Assembly: GCF_900890705.1 (NCBI RefSeq)
Contig: NZ_CAAHFH010000001.1
Span: forward strand, 3,348,001-3,412,000
DNA length: 64,000 nucleotides
Reading direction: 5' to 3'
DNA from: Pontiella sulfatireligans
GTDB lineage: Bacteria; Verrucomicrobiota; Kiritimatiellia; Kiritimatiellales; Pontiellaceae
Below are positions 44,663 to 53,349 of the stretch, piece by piece. The notes under the pieces are model-generated. The model was given only the letters and a program-made list of their open reading frames with translations. It had not been told where the DNA came from and made no database searches. Position numbers and translations under genes: made by a program. How positions within the stretch are numbered: position 1 is the first letter of the stretch; every line of letters starts with the position of its first letter.

Positions 44663-47314
44663 TTAATAACTCAAGTCAATGAAGCGCATGGAACCGGCCG
44701 GAACCGTAAGCTCAACAGAGCTTCCAGAGATTGGAAGCTTTTCCCCGCTGAGGATGTCAACAACGCTCACCGGCGTCCTTCCTTGAAAGCGGATGGTCGC
44801 GGCGCGTTCCTGCGGGTCGATATAGCCGGGATCAATCAGAACCACGCGCGAGTGGTTGGCATCCAGGCGGATGGCGCTCCACGACGCGCCGGCAACCACC
44901 ACCGGCATTTTCTTTGCACCGGTCTTGGCCGCGTTTCCAATGCTTGAACCAAACTCCGCAGCTGGAACCGGCTGGCCGTCCACATAACCCACCTTGCAGT
45001 CGCTGACGGTGAAGGGAACGCCTTTTTCAATCAGCTGGGGCGCATATTCAATCGGCGCCATCGGCACCATGCCGTTCGGCATTTCGGGGAGAAAGTTGAG
45101 CCACCGATACTGGACGCCCAAGGCCTGCTTTGAATAGTCGTAGTCCGGCAGGCTGGCGCCGCACCAAGCAACCTGCGCAACCGAAAGCACCGCATCTTCA
45201 TTTTCCGGCGAGTAGGTGTTCATGTTGTGGCCGTCGTCAATGGTGTGAATCAGCTCCTCGTCAGCATCCTGAATCAAGTGCCAGGAACTGATGGATAGAA
45301 TATCCTCCTTTTCAACCAGCGGCAGCGCACCGGACTTCATCAACGCAAACAAAATATTCATGCCCGGATCGTCGAGATAGCCGACATTGAACAGGATGCC
45401 ATAACGCGCGCCGTAGGCGGCAAGCAATGCGCCGTTGCGAAGATAGGGAGAGACCGAGCGCTGACCCCCCGGGCTGAGCGGGCGCCAGCTGGTGGGGTTG
45501 TCGTCCACGAGGCGCGTGGCGAAATCATTGACATAGCCGCCGGCCAGCATGCCCACCCGGCCGGCAAAGTTAATGTCCTGCGTGCGGGAATTGGTATCCT
45601 CGGCCGACGGCACCAGCACGTCGCTGTATTTGCCGGAGAAAAACATATCCTTCCAGGGTTCCTGATGCGAACTCGCCGCCCAAAAGACATTCTTATAGCG
45701 GAAGTAAAGCTTGGCTCTGCCGTTCTTCCGGCAGGCCTTGGCCAGACGCGGCACATATTCATTGATGAAATGGTGGACGCGCGGATCGTGAATGTCGTGC
45801 ATCTCGGCATAGATGAATCCGTAGCAGGTGTTCGGCGCCGCTTCGAGCACCTTCTCCATCGTGTCGATCTGTGTGATGAACGGATCGTTTCCATGCCCTG
45901 CCCACGCCACGAACGGTTCGCCATTCTTTTCCCGTTCGCGGGCCAGCGCAACAATCTCCTCCTGCGTTTTGTCATAGCGCATGCGCTTGTCCCGCTTCAG
46001 CGCTTCTTCGCCGACCGCTTTCACAAGCTCAGTGCGGTCGGTGTTTTCCTGCATGCTGATCTGCTGCACAAATTGAATGTCCGCGCCCTTGAGTTTTCCA
46101 ACCGCGGGAAGCTCGTCGATGCCGGTAATCATGACCCACTCTTTCTTTGCGGGCTTTTGATAATCCGGCGGCGTGAATTTGAGCGCCTGCCGGTAGAGCA
46201 TATCCAGATTCTGTTCCACCTCAACCATACGGCCCGTCAGAGCGTGCTCCTTTTTCCACCAGTCGGACTGGTTGAGCGCGTAGCGGTAAACGCCGTTGCC
46301 ACCGCCGATCTGCCCGCCGCCAAAGAGCTGGCCTGATTCCGGATCGACAGTCAGGTCGTTGTAAATGATGGCTCCATATTTTTCGCCGCTGGTCTGCAGC
46401 AGCTTGCCCTTGAGGTCGCAGACATAAAGCATGCCGCCATACTGCATGACAACTTCTTTGCGGACAGGCAGCAGGCACGTGCCGATTCCGTGTGCGTACC
46501 GCTGCTTGTGCTTTGTGCTTCCAGCAAAATGGGCGATCTGCTCAAAATCGCCGTTCATCCCAACAAACACGGCCGGTTCGTTGTGCCCGAAAAACAGCAG
46601 GTCATCGCGTCCGTCCTCATCGATATCCGCAACCGAGAGATCATTGACCATGAATTTTCCCCAGATTTTCGACGACGCTTTTTTATAGTTAAACTCGCTC
46701 TGCACCTTTTTGCTCTTCGGATCGAGCAGCCCCATGAATTCCCAGCGGAACTTGTCGTGACTATAGGTCATCAGAAAAACGGAGGGGTCGTCTTTTTTCA
46801 AAAAGTCGCCCGCTTCGATTTTGCGGACGACGCCTTCAATCTTTGTTTCAGACACCAGCTTTCCATCGGCGTCCAGTTCGTAAAGTTTAAAGTCGTTCCC
46901 GCCCGCAAAAATCTGAACCTTATTTCCGGCTCTCAACGCCGCCACTTCCGAGAAACGCACCTTGTAGCCGGGGTTGAATTTCCATCGGAGCGAACCGTTG
47001 GCGTTCCAGCAATAAATGTGGCCGTCGCCACTCGCTGCCAAAAGGTCTTCGCGTCCGTCGCCGTCCACGTCGAACGCCAGGACTTCAAACATGACCGCCG
47101 GCGTCTGCGTTGGATTGCGCCAGAGCTTTTTACCGTCCACCGTGTAGCATGAAACCGCGCCGTCGATTTCGGAAATATAGAGGATGCTCGTTCCCTTAAT
47201 GTCCGCAGCGACAACGTTGCGAATGCCGTTCCCCGCGGTTGAAAAATTTTGCGAGTGCACCATCGTTGCAACGCAAAGGCCAAGGGCGATCCAACCGGTT
47301 TTCAGTAATTTCAT
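44663..47314 (-). CDS. Two-domain exported protein, possible lambda-carrageenase (GH150-like)
   Basis: An 883-residue exported protein. After the signal peptide (about 1-22), residues about 24-350 form a PQQ/VCBS-type beta-propeller (DGKKLWRNPTQTPAVMFEVL, FDVDGDGREDLLAASGDGHI, DIDEDGRDDLLFFG). The second module (about 385-880) looks like a glycosidase barrel with a C-terminal beta-domain: EWVMITGIDELPAVG, GEPFVAWAGHGNDPFI, CYGFIYAEMHDIHDP, LYFRYKNVFWAASSH. A propeller joined to an unrelated catalytic module at about 100 kDa is the layout reported for Pseudoalteromonas lambda-carrageenase (GH150). I could not compare sequences, so the assignment rests on layout and locus. ATG 47314 has AGGA 7 bp upstream. 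Confidence 0.55.
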   Translation of the reverse strand: MKLLKTGWIALGLCVATMVHSQNFSTAGNGIRNVVAADIKGTSILYISEIDGAVSCYTVDGKKLWRNPTQTPAVMFEVLAFDVDGDGREDLLAASGDGHIYCWNANGSLRWKFNPGYKVRFSEVAALRAGNKVQIFAGGNDFKLYELDADGKLVSETKIEGVVRKIEAGDFLKKDDPSVFLMTYSHDKFRWEFMGLLDPKSKKVQSEFNYKKASSKIWGKFMVNDLSVADIDEDGRDDLLFFGHNEPAVFVGMNGDFEQIAHFAGSTKHKQRYAHGIGTCLLPVRKEVVMQYGGMLYVCDLKGKLLQTSGEKYGAIIYNDLTVDPESGQLFGGGQIGGGNGVYRYALNQSDWWKKEHALTGRMVEVEQNLDMLYRQALKFTPPDYQKPAKKEWVMITGIDELPAVGKLKGADIQFVQQISMQENTDRTELVKAVGEEALKRDKRMRYDKTQEEIVALAREREKNGEPFVAWAGHGNDPFITQIDTMEKVLEAAPNTCYGFIYAEMHDIHDPRVHHFINEYVPRLAKACRKNGRAKLYFRYKNVFWAASSHQEPWKDMFFSGKYSDVLVPSAEDTNSRTQDINFAGRVGMLAGGYVNDFATRLVDDNPTSWRPLSPGGQRSVSPYLRNGALLAAYGARYGILFNVGYLDDPGMNILFALMKSGALPLVEKEDILSISSWHLIQDADEELIHTIDDGHNMNTYSPENEDAVLSVAQVAWCGASLPDYDYSKQALGVQYRWLNFLPEMPNGMVPMAPIEYAPQLIEKGVPFTVSDCKVGYVDGQPVPAAEFGSSIGNAAKTGAKKMPVVVAGASWSAIRLDANHSRVVLIDPGYIDPQERAATIRFQGRTPVSVVDILSGEKLPISGSSVELTVPAGSMRFIDLSY

Positions 47315-47449
47315 AGTCACTTCCTATTTGCTCTCGTTGAGGACAAGCTACATGAAGTGAATAAACTCAGACACACGCTGGCGCGCAAATTATATGCGTT
47401 ATTTAGCCATAAAGTCCGGCGATGGACGCCGATCCACCTTGTCAGGTGT

Positions 47450-48850
47450 CTACTTTTTCTTTTTGTTCTTCTGCCTTGGCGGGAGCGGCTCAACGCCGTT
47501 CGCATCGCAGGCGGCCTTGGCATTGAACAGCGGCTTGTTGTCCTTGTCCCAATAGGGGCTTGGAACACGCGCGTCTTTCATCATTTGGCGGATTTTTTCA
47601 ACCACTTCCGGATGTTCGGAGGCGACGTCGGCCTGTTCGCCTTCGTCGGAGGTCACATCATAGAGTTCAATCTTCATGCCTTTGCGCCGATCCGCAACCA
47701 CCCCTTTCCATTTGCCAAAACGCACCGCCTGGTTCGGGGATCCTTCGTAGAGTTCCCAATAGAGATATTTGTGCTTCTGCTGCTTGTCATTCCGCCCCAG
47801 CAGCGCCGGCAGCATCGAGATCCCATCGGTTTTCCCCTGCACGGGTTCGCCGGTCAGCTCGGCCAATGTCGGCAGCATATCCCAGAAGGCGGAGATATGA
47901 TCGTTGACGGTGCCCGCCGGAACCTTGCCGGGCCAGTAGGCAATCATTGGAGAGCGGACGCCGCCTTCGTACATCAGGCGCTTTTTGCCACGCAGCTTCC
48001 CTGAAGTTTTAAAAAACTCCAGCGAGCCAAACTGCCCGTGCGCGCCGTTGTCGCTATTGAACGTAATCAGCGTGTTCTCTGCAAGCCCCAGCTCTTCGAG
48101 GCGCCGCTTGATGGCGCCGATATCGCGGTCCATCCGCGAGGTCATGGCGGCGTGGATCTTCATGTTTTTCGGCCAATCCTTATCCTTGTACTGCGCGAGG
48201 TCCGGCACCTGATACGAAATGTGCGGAATGGTATAGGCGAGATAGAGGAAGAACGGCTTCTTTTGGTTTTCATCGATAAACTTTAGCGCTTCAACCGTCA
48301 TGAGATCGTGGCTGTAGTCGTTCTTCTTGCCTTTGCCGTTGTCGAGCATGAGCTTATCGCTATTGCGCCAGAGATATTCCGGATAATAGTTATGCGCCTT
48401 GCGCTGGTCGGTGTAGCCGAAGAAATGGTCGAAGCCCTGCTGGTTGGGATGGCCCGAGTCCCAGGTTGACCCCAAGCCCCACTTGCCGATGATGGCCGTT
48501 TTGTAACCCGCCCGCTGCATCAGTTTCCCCATGGTTTCAGTGCCTTTCGGCAGCGGCGTCTGGCCGCCGGGATAGCCGGGGCTGTTCGCGCGAATGTAGG
48601 CGTGGCCGGGGTGCAGCCCCGTCATCAACGAGCAGCGCGACGGCGCACAGACCGAGTTGCCGCAATAGTGATCCGTAAAGCGCATGCCCTTTGCCGCCAT
48701 CGCATCAAGCTCCGGCGTCTGGATCTTTTCCTGCCCGTTATACCCCACCTCGCCATAGCCGAGATCGTCCGCCAGAATATAAACTACATTCGGCTTCGCC
48801 AGCGCAATTCCCGCGCAACCCAACAACATCAAGAAAGCATATCGCATCAT
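47450..48850 (-). CDS. Sulfatase, S1 family, exported
   Basis: A 466-residue formylglycine-dependent sulfatase with a signal peptide (about 1-18). Key features are ILADDLGYGEVG (metal-binding aspartates), the modification motif in NSVCAPSRCSLMTG (C-x-P-S-R), GKWGLGSTWDSG, SDNGAHGQFG, and a C-terminal domain ending in a lysine-rich PRQKNKKKK. The N-terminal details (GHAYIRANSPGYPGGQTPLP) resemble arylsulfatases of algal-polysaccharide loci. Its ATG overlaps the stop of the upstream sulfatase by 4 bp (ATGA), so the two sulfatases are coupled and probably work on one glycan. The maturation enzyme (anSME or FGE) is not in the window. Confidence 0.92.
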   Translation of the reverse strand: MMRYAFLMLLGCAGIALAKPNVVYILADDLGYGEVGYNGQEKIQTPELDAMAAKGMRFTDHYCGNSVCAPSRCSLMTGLHPGHAYIRANSPGYPGGQTPLPKGTETMGKLMQRAGYKTAIIGKWGLGSTWDSGHPNQQGFDHFFGYTDQRKAHNYYPEYLWRNSDKLMLDNGKGKKNDYSHDLMTVEALKFIDENQKKPFFLYLAYTIPHISYQVPDLAQYKDKDWPKNMKIHAAMTSRMDRDIGAIKRRLEELGLAENTLITFNSDNGAHGQFGSLEFFKTSGKLRGKKRLMYEGGVRSPMIAYWPGKVPAGTVNDHISAFWDMLPTLAELTGEPVQGKTDGISMLPALLGRNDKQQKHKYLYWELYEGSPNQAVRFGKWKGVVADRRKGMKIELYDVTSDEGEQADVASEHPEVVEKIRQMMKDARVPSPYWDKDNKPLFNAKAACDANGVEPLPPRQKNKKKK

Positions 48851-50274
48851 TTCGAGCCCTTCTTCTTTTTCTTTTTCGAGTTCGTTTTCTTTGGATTATA
48901 GTCCGGATTATCCGTCATCATCTGCGCATCAACGGATGAGCGCCACGCCTTGAGTTCCCTCAGCAGCTCCTGCGCCTTTTCTGGGTGCGCTGCCGCTAGG
49001 TCCGTTGCCTCGGCTGGGTCGTTCGCAAGATTGTAAAGTTCCAGCTTTCCGTCTTCGAAAAACTCGATCAGCTTCCAGTCGCCGTGGCGGGTTGCGCCAT
49101 AGGGTTTGGTTCGGTGATAGTGCGGGTAGTGCCAAAAGAGCTGATCGCGTTCCAGGCGCGCCTCTTTTCCCGTCAGCAGCGGCACAATGCTGATGCCATC
49201 CTGGTGCTGGTCCGGGCGTTGCGGCAGTCCAGCCATTTCCAGGAGAGTCGGATAAAAATCGGTTCCAATCACAGGAACATCGCAGGTCGAACCCGCCTTG
49301 GTTTTTCCCGGCCACTTCACCACAAAAGGTTCGCGAACGCCGCCCTCGTGCGAAAATCCTTTGAAATCCCGAAAGCCCCCGGTGGTCTTGTCGTTGTCGC
49401 CGCCGTTGTCGCCCGTCAAAACAACCACCGTGTTGTCGGCAATCCCCAGCTCGTCGAGCTTGGCCATAATGCGGCCGACGCTGTCATCCAGCTTTTCAAC
49501 CATGCCGGCGCGCGCCGGATTGAGGAATTCATCCTTTCGGTTATCAAACGTCTGCGCCTTGGCCTTGTATTTCTCGACCAGCTCGGCCGGCGCCATGATT
49601 GGCCCGTGCAACGTGTAGTACGCAAAGTACATGAGAAACGGCTGCTGCTGGTCCGTGGCATCCAAATAGTCGATCGCCGCATCGGTCAGCTTGTCGGTCA
49701 GAAAATCGCCCGGCTTTCCATCATCGAGATTCGGCATCCCAAACGGCGAAAAATATTTTCCCGGTCCTTTCGGCTGCCCCCATTCGCGGCCGCCAACGTT
49801 GATATCGAAACCGTGGCTCGTTGGATAATGCTGCTCCATATCCGGCTGCCCGTTCGGCATCAGGTGCCATTTGCCCAGAAACGCGGTGGCATAGCCCGCT
49901 TCCTTCAACGCTTCCGGCAGCAGCACGCGCCCGTGGTCGATCTTCATTGTCCAGTCGGGTACAGCGAGCTTTGCATAGGGCTTCTTGTGCCCGGCAATCC
50001 AGTCGGTCAGGTGCAGCCGCGCCGGATAGCAGCCGCTCAGGATAGCGGCGCGACTGGGCGAGCAGACCGTGCAGGCGGCATAGCCATTCCGAAACAACAT
50101 GCCCTCGCTAGCCAGCTTGTCGATGTTCGGCGTTTCATAAAACTCTGCGCCGTAGCAGCCAAAGTCACCCCACCCTAGATCATCCACCAAAAGGAAAACA
50201 AAGTTGGGCTTTTCCGTTGCCGCCAACAACACGGCGGGCACGAACAATAGAGCGATCACCTTCAGCAATTTCAT
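48847..50274 (-). CDS. Sulfatase, S1 family, exported
   Basis: A 475-residue exported sulfatase with a signal peptide (about 1-19). It has LLVDDLGWGDFGCYG (metal site), TVCSPSRAAILSGCYPARL (formylglycine motif C-S-P-S-R), FLGKWHLMP, and LTGDNGGDND. The substrate O-sulfate position cannot be assigned by eye. The C-terminus is lysine-rich (NPKKTNSKKKKKKGSK), as in the next sulfatase. AAAGGATAAGAA precedes the ATG. It overlaps the downstream sulfatase by 4 bp. Confidence 0.92.
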   Translation of the reverse strand: MKLLKVIALLFVPAVLLAATEKPNFVFLLVDDLGWGDFGCYGAEFYETPNIDKLASEGMLFRNGYAACTVCSPSRAAILSGCYPARLHLTDWIAGHKKPYAKLAVPDWTMKIDHGRVLLPEALKEAGYATAFLGKWHLMPNGQPDMEQHYPTSHGFDINVGGREWGQPKGPGKYFSPFGMPNLDDGKPGDFLTDKLTDAAIDYLDATDQQQPFLMYFAYYTLHGPIMAPAELVEKYKAKAQTFDNRKDEFLNPARAGMVEKLDDSVGRIMAKLDELGIADNTVVVLTGDNGGDNDKTTGGFRDFKGFSHEGGVREPFVVKWPGKTKAGSTCDVPVIGTDFYPTLLEMAGLPQRPDQHQDGISIVPLLTGKEARLERDQLFWHYPHYHRTKPYGATRHGDWKLIEFFEDGKLELYNLANDPAEATDLAAAHPEKAQELLRELKAWRSSVDAQMMTDNPDYNPKKTNSKKKKKKGSK

Positions 50275-50356
50275 TTCTTATCCTTTGGTTTAGTATAAGA
50301 AACTGACGGAATGCTTCGTCCAGTATGGACAAAGGCATCCTCCATTTCCCGCCACA

Positions 50357-51811
50357 TTATGTCGGAAGATAGAAATCGGAGATGATTTTCTTGCCTCCCT
50401 TTTCATAATCCCACAGGTATTCGCCCGTCGCGTCAACGCACTTGGAGCTGATGTGGTGCGGCAGCACGGACACCAACGGATAGCCGGTCTTGCCTTTGTA
50501 CATCGCCAGATGCCGGAGATATTTCCCCTCGGTAAGCGCCGCTACGCTGGTGTCGTTCCCGCCGATATGGTCAAGGTTGATCGCGCGTCCGGGCGAAGAT
50601 TTATAGGTGACTTCATAGTGCGTCTTCACACGGGCGGGCCAGTCGTATTTGTCGTTCAGCCAAACGTCGTTGGTGCGGGTCACGTCGGTGAATTTGGTGA
50701 AGAAAATATCCGGCACGTGGAATTCCATCTCGAGCTCAGGATCGATGGCCTTCGCCGCGCGGTACAATTCCTTGTGAATGTGCAGCATGTCGGACTTGGT
50801 ATTGTACGACATGTCGATTTTGAACTTGCGCACACCCATCTTGTGGAAGCGGGCGATTACTTCAGAACCATATTCAAAAATGTCAGCCTTGGGATTCAAC
50901 CAGCGCTCCGCGTTTGGTTTTCGTGCGCTGGTCACGCTCCAGTCGCCGAGCATGTCCGGATAACGTTTTGCGATGGTGCTGTTGTGGTGCACCTTCGGAA
51001 AACCGATCCAGAGGCCAGGCGTAAAACCCTTCTCCTGGATCATGCCCATCGTTTTTTCGAAGATGGGAAAGGTCTTCGGATCGGGGAGCCATGAGCCAAA
51101 GCCGGACTCGAGGCTGCCGTCGGGGAAAATGCCCCAGCCGTGGTCGAGCGTCATCTTTCCTTTGGGATAGCCAAATTCGATCACCTTGTCCAAGTAGTCG
51201 GAAACAAACTGGTGCGTAAGCAGCTTGAAATGATCCCGCCGCACCTTCGACTGACTCTTCTGCTCCACCCAGGTGCAGTATTCCACATCCGCCCAAAAAT
51301 CCGGAGTTGTTGTATACGGCTTAAAGTTGAGCCGCTTCATCATGATGGAATTATAATTTTTCCAGGCCGCGTCGCCACCTTCCTCGATAAACAGTTCCTG
51401 CCCTTCCGGCACGGTCACGGTCAATGTTTCCTTCCCGTCGAAGCTGAAAGTAGAGTTCTCGAACCCAAAGGTGGTCATAAAGCCGACAAACTTTCCATTC
51501 GCATCCACAATGACCGGCGACCCCGACATGCCGGAGGCCGGAATCGTGAACGGGTTGTGCGTAAACGGCATGCTCTTGTAGTAGTGGGCTCCGCCTCCCT
51601 TTTCCGCTGGAGTGGAGATGCTGTGATAGGGGCAGAACAACGGAGCCGTCACTTTGAGTGAAACCTTTTCCACGCCCCGCTCCGCCGTCACGGCGTTCCC
51701 TGAACTATAGCCGTCCTCCGACTTCTCAACCTTTGCAATAGCGTTCGCGTTAGTTCCCGCCACGGCCAGTCCTACACTGGCTTTCCCAAAAAACGATCGT
51801 CTATCATTCAT
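50357..51811 (-). CDS. Tat-exported glycoside hydrolase, clan GH-D/GH31-like
   Basis: A 484-residue protein with a twin-arginine-type N-terminus (MNDRRSFFGKASVGLAVAG), so it is probably exported folded. An N-terminal beta-rich part (about 40-160) precedes a TIM-barrel-like region: FWADVEYCTWVEQ, GKMTLDHGWGIFPDG, FTPGLWIGFPKV, and VRKFKIDMSYNTK, whose Asp is the likely nucleophile. The order resembles GH31/GH36 retaining alpha-galactosidase-type enzymes, but I cannot name the family. A GAGGTG site lies upstream. It would remove alpha-linked galactose or a related sugar in the locus. Confidence 0.65.
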   Translation of the reverse strand: MNDRRSFFGKASVGLAVAGTNANAIAKVEKSEDGYSSGNAVTAERGVEKVSLKVTAPLFCPYHSISTPAEKGGGAHYYKSMPFTHNPFTIPASGMSGSPVIVDANGKFVGFMTTFGFENSTFSFDGKETLTVTVPEGQELFIEEGGDAAWKNYNSIMMKRLNFKPYTTTPDFWADVEYCTWVEQKSQSKVRRDHFKLLTHQFVSDYLDKVIEFGYPKGKMTLDHGWGIFPDGSLESGFGSWLPDPKTFPIFEKTMGMIQEKGFTPGLWIGFPKVHHNSTIAKRYPDMLGDWSVTSARKPNAERWLNPKADIFEYGSEVIARFHKMGVRKFKIDMSYNTKSDMLHIHKELYRAAKAIDPELEMEFHVPDIFFTKFTDVTRTNDVWLNDKYDWPARVKTHYEVTYKSSPGRAINLDHIGGNDTSVAALTEGKYLRHLAMYKGKTGYPLVSVLPHHISSKCVDATGEYLWDYEKGGKKIISDFYLPT

Positions 51812-51951
51812 GTTAGCACCTCGGAGTTTCGTTGTTGCCCTCGACTAAATCCATGCTCGAAAAATAACAGCACTGGAAAAATCCGCTATATGCCATCAGG
51901 CATAAAATGTACGCGATTCTGCCGACGTCCAACCGGGAAACTCACCAACCG

Positions 51952-53331
51952 CTATATTCCTTGCGATGGGAGTTTCGAATACCCAAACAGAAGATCGCCG
52001 TTTTTGGTCCGGCCTATAAGTTTGGCCGCAAAGTTTTCCGCGGTGATGCCGTTTCCCTTTCCGGCAAACGTTACGATGAGATCTGACCCGGATGACTTGG
52101 ATGAAACCGGCTTGCACCCTTTCCCAAAGTTCACCTCTTCCGGCGCTCCAAACTGCAGCGAGTCAACATCCACATCTTCCAAAGGCTGAAAACCATCCTC
52201 TGCCTTGATCAACACCCGGATCTCTTTCGTGGTCGCCGTGATGGCTCCCTTGTTCAGAATCCCCAACCGCCGAGGAACGCGCAACGGTACAACGATGTTT
52301 TTGGAGCTGTGGTTGTCGTTGGCGATGTCCTCATCCTTCACCACATCAATCACCGCAAAGTTCATGTGAGTCGCACGGCCATATTGATCCTGACGCACTT
52401 TCGGGCGTTCAAACTTATACCATTTTTCCTGCATACCGCCCTCGTGTTTCATAATGGACGGATCGTAGGCGAAGCCGGGATCCCACTTCCATTGGATCCC
52501 GTCCGGCGAGCGCATATAAAACGCCTTGCGCGTGTACCAATCGTTGACGACTAGATTGTACTGCACCTCATCCTTCCAGATGACCGGATCCTCGAAATGA
52601 TTTTCAATTTTCGGATACACGCTGTTTTCAGTGATTTGTTTGAACTGCTCATCACCTTTTTCGCTGATGAACACGTAGCCGTTTTTATTCATCATAAGTA
52701 CCGAACCATCTTCGCGCTGCACATAGGTCCGATTGGTTTTATTCAAATCGTCCTTCTTAAAGACAAAGCCTGTCGCAATCTTCTCCCACGGGCCATTCAG
52801 CGAATCGGCCTTGTAGGCCTTCTCCCCCATAACCCCGACCATGTACGACCCATCCTTCCGTCGGTAGATTTCGGGGTTATGCCCCGGCCCGATTTCTTCA
52901 ACCACTTTATACGGCCCGAGCGGAAAATCGCTGACTGCATGCACCACGATGGAGCTCCACCAGGTATGATGTCCGGAACGCTTGCCTTTCTTATTATCCT
53001 CCCGCCACCGGCAAACGAACAAATGCTCCTTCCCATCATCACCTTTAACGATGTTGCCGCCCCAATACGAATATTCCGCATCCTCGATCCCATTGCCCAC
53101 GTCGCGCGGAATCACATTGTCCGCACCCCAGGCATCTGTTCGGAGTTTTCCAACCATTGGAACCGGCAGAAAGCGGTCGATGAACGCACCGCCGTGAACC
53201 AGTCCCTCAGGAACCTTGTAGGTGGATTCGACCGTTTTGCCGTACAGAGAAAATGGAGCGAAACACATTAGAGCGCAAACCAGCAGTGTTCCCGCGCTGG
53301 CCGCATTAGCCGTGACCTTTTTTATCTGCAT
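51952..53331 (-). CDS. GH43-like propeller glycosidase, copy 1
   Basis: A 459-residue exported protein. After the signal peptide come the blocks WGADNVIPRDVGNGIED, YWGGNIVKGDDGKEHLFVCR, SIVVHAVSDFPLGPYKVVEE, GPGHNPEIYRRKDGSYMV, and ENHFEDPVIWKDEVQYNLVV. The repeated 'DGxY/H-hydrophobic ... GPY/GPW' pattern is that of five-bladed GH43/GH117-type propeller enzymes. The C-terminal 90 residues form an extra beta-domain absent from the paralogue at 60-61 kb. The exact family is not recognised. I prefer ATG 53331 over TTG 53343. It follows the GH95 gene closely. Confidence 0.7.
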   Translation of the reverse strand: MQIKKVTANAASAGTLLVCALMCFAPFSLYGKTVESTYKVPEGLVHGGAFIDRFLPVPMVGKLRTDAWGADNVIPRDVGNGIEDAEYSYWGGNIVKGDDGKEHLFVCRWREDNKKGKRSGHHTWWSSIVVHAVSDFPLGPYKVVEEIGPGHNPEIYRRKDGSYMVGVMGEKAYKADSLNGPWEKIATGFVFKKDDLNKTNRTYVQREDGSVLMMNKNGYVFISEKGDEQFKQITENSVYPKIENHFEDPVIWKDEVQYNLVVNDWYTRKAFYMRSPDGIQWKWDPGFAYDPSIMKHEGGMQEKWYKFERPKVRQDQYGRATHMNFAVIDVVKDEDIANDNHSSKNIVVPLRVPRRLGILNKGAITATTKEIRVLIKAEDGFQPLEDVDVDSLQFGAPEEVNFGKGCKPVSSKSSGSDLIVTFAGKGNGITAENFAAKLIGRTKNGDLLFGYSKLPSQGI

Positions 53332-53349
53332 AATGAATTTCAATCCCGT

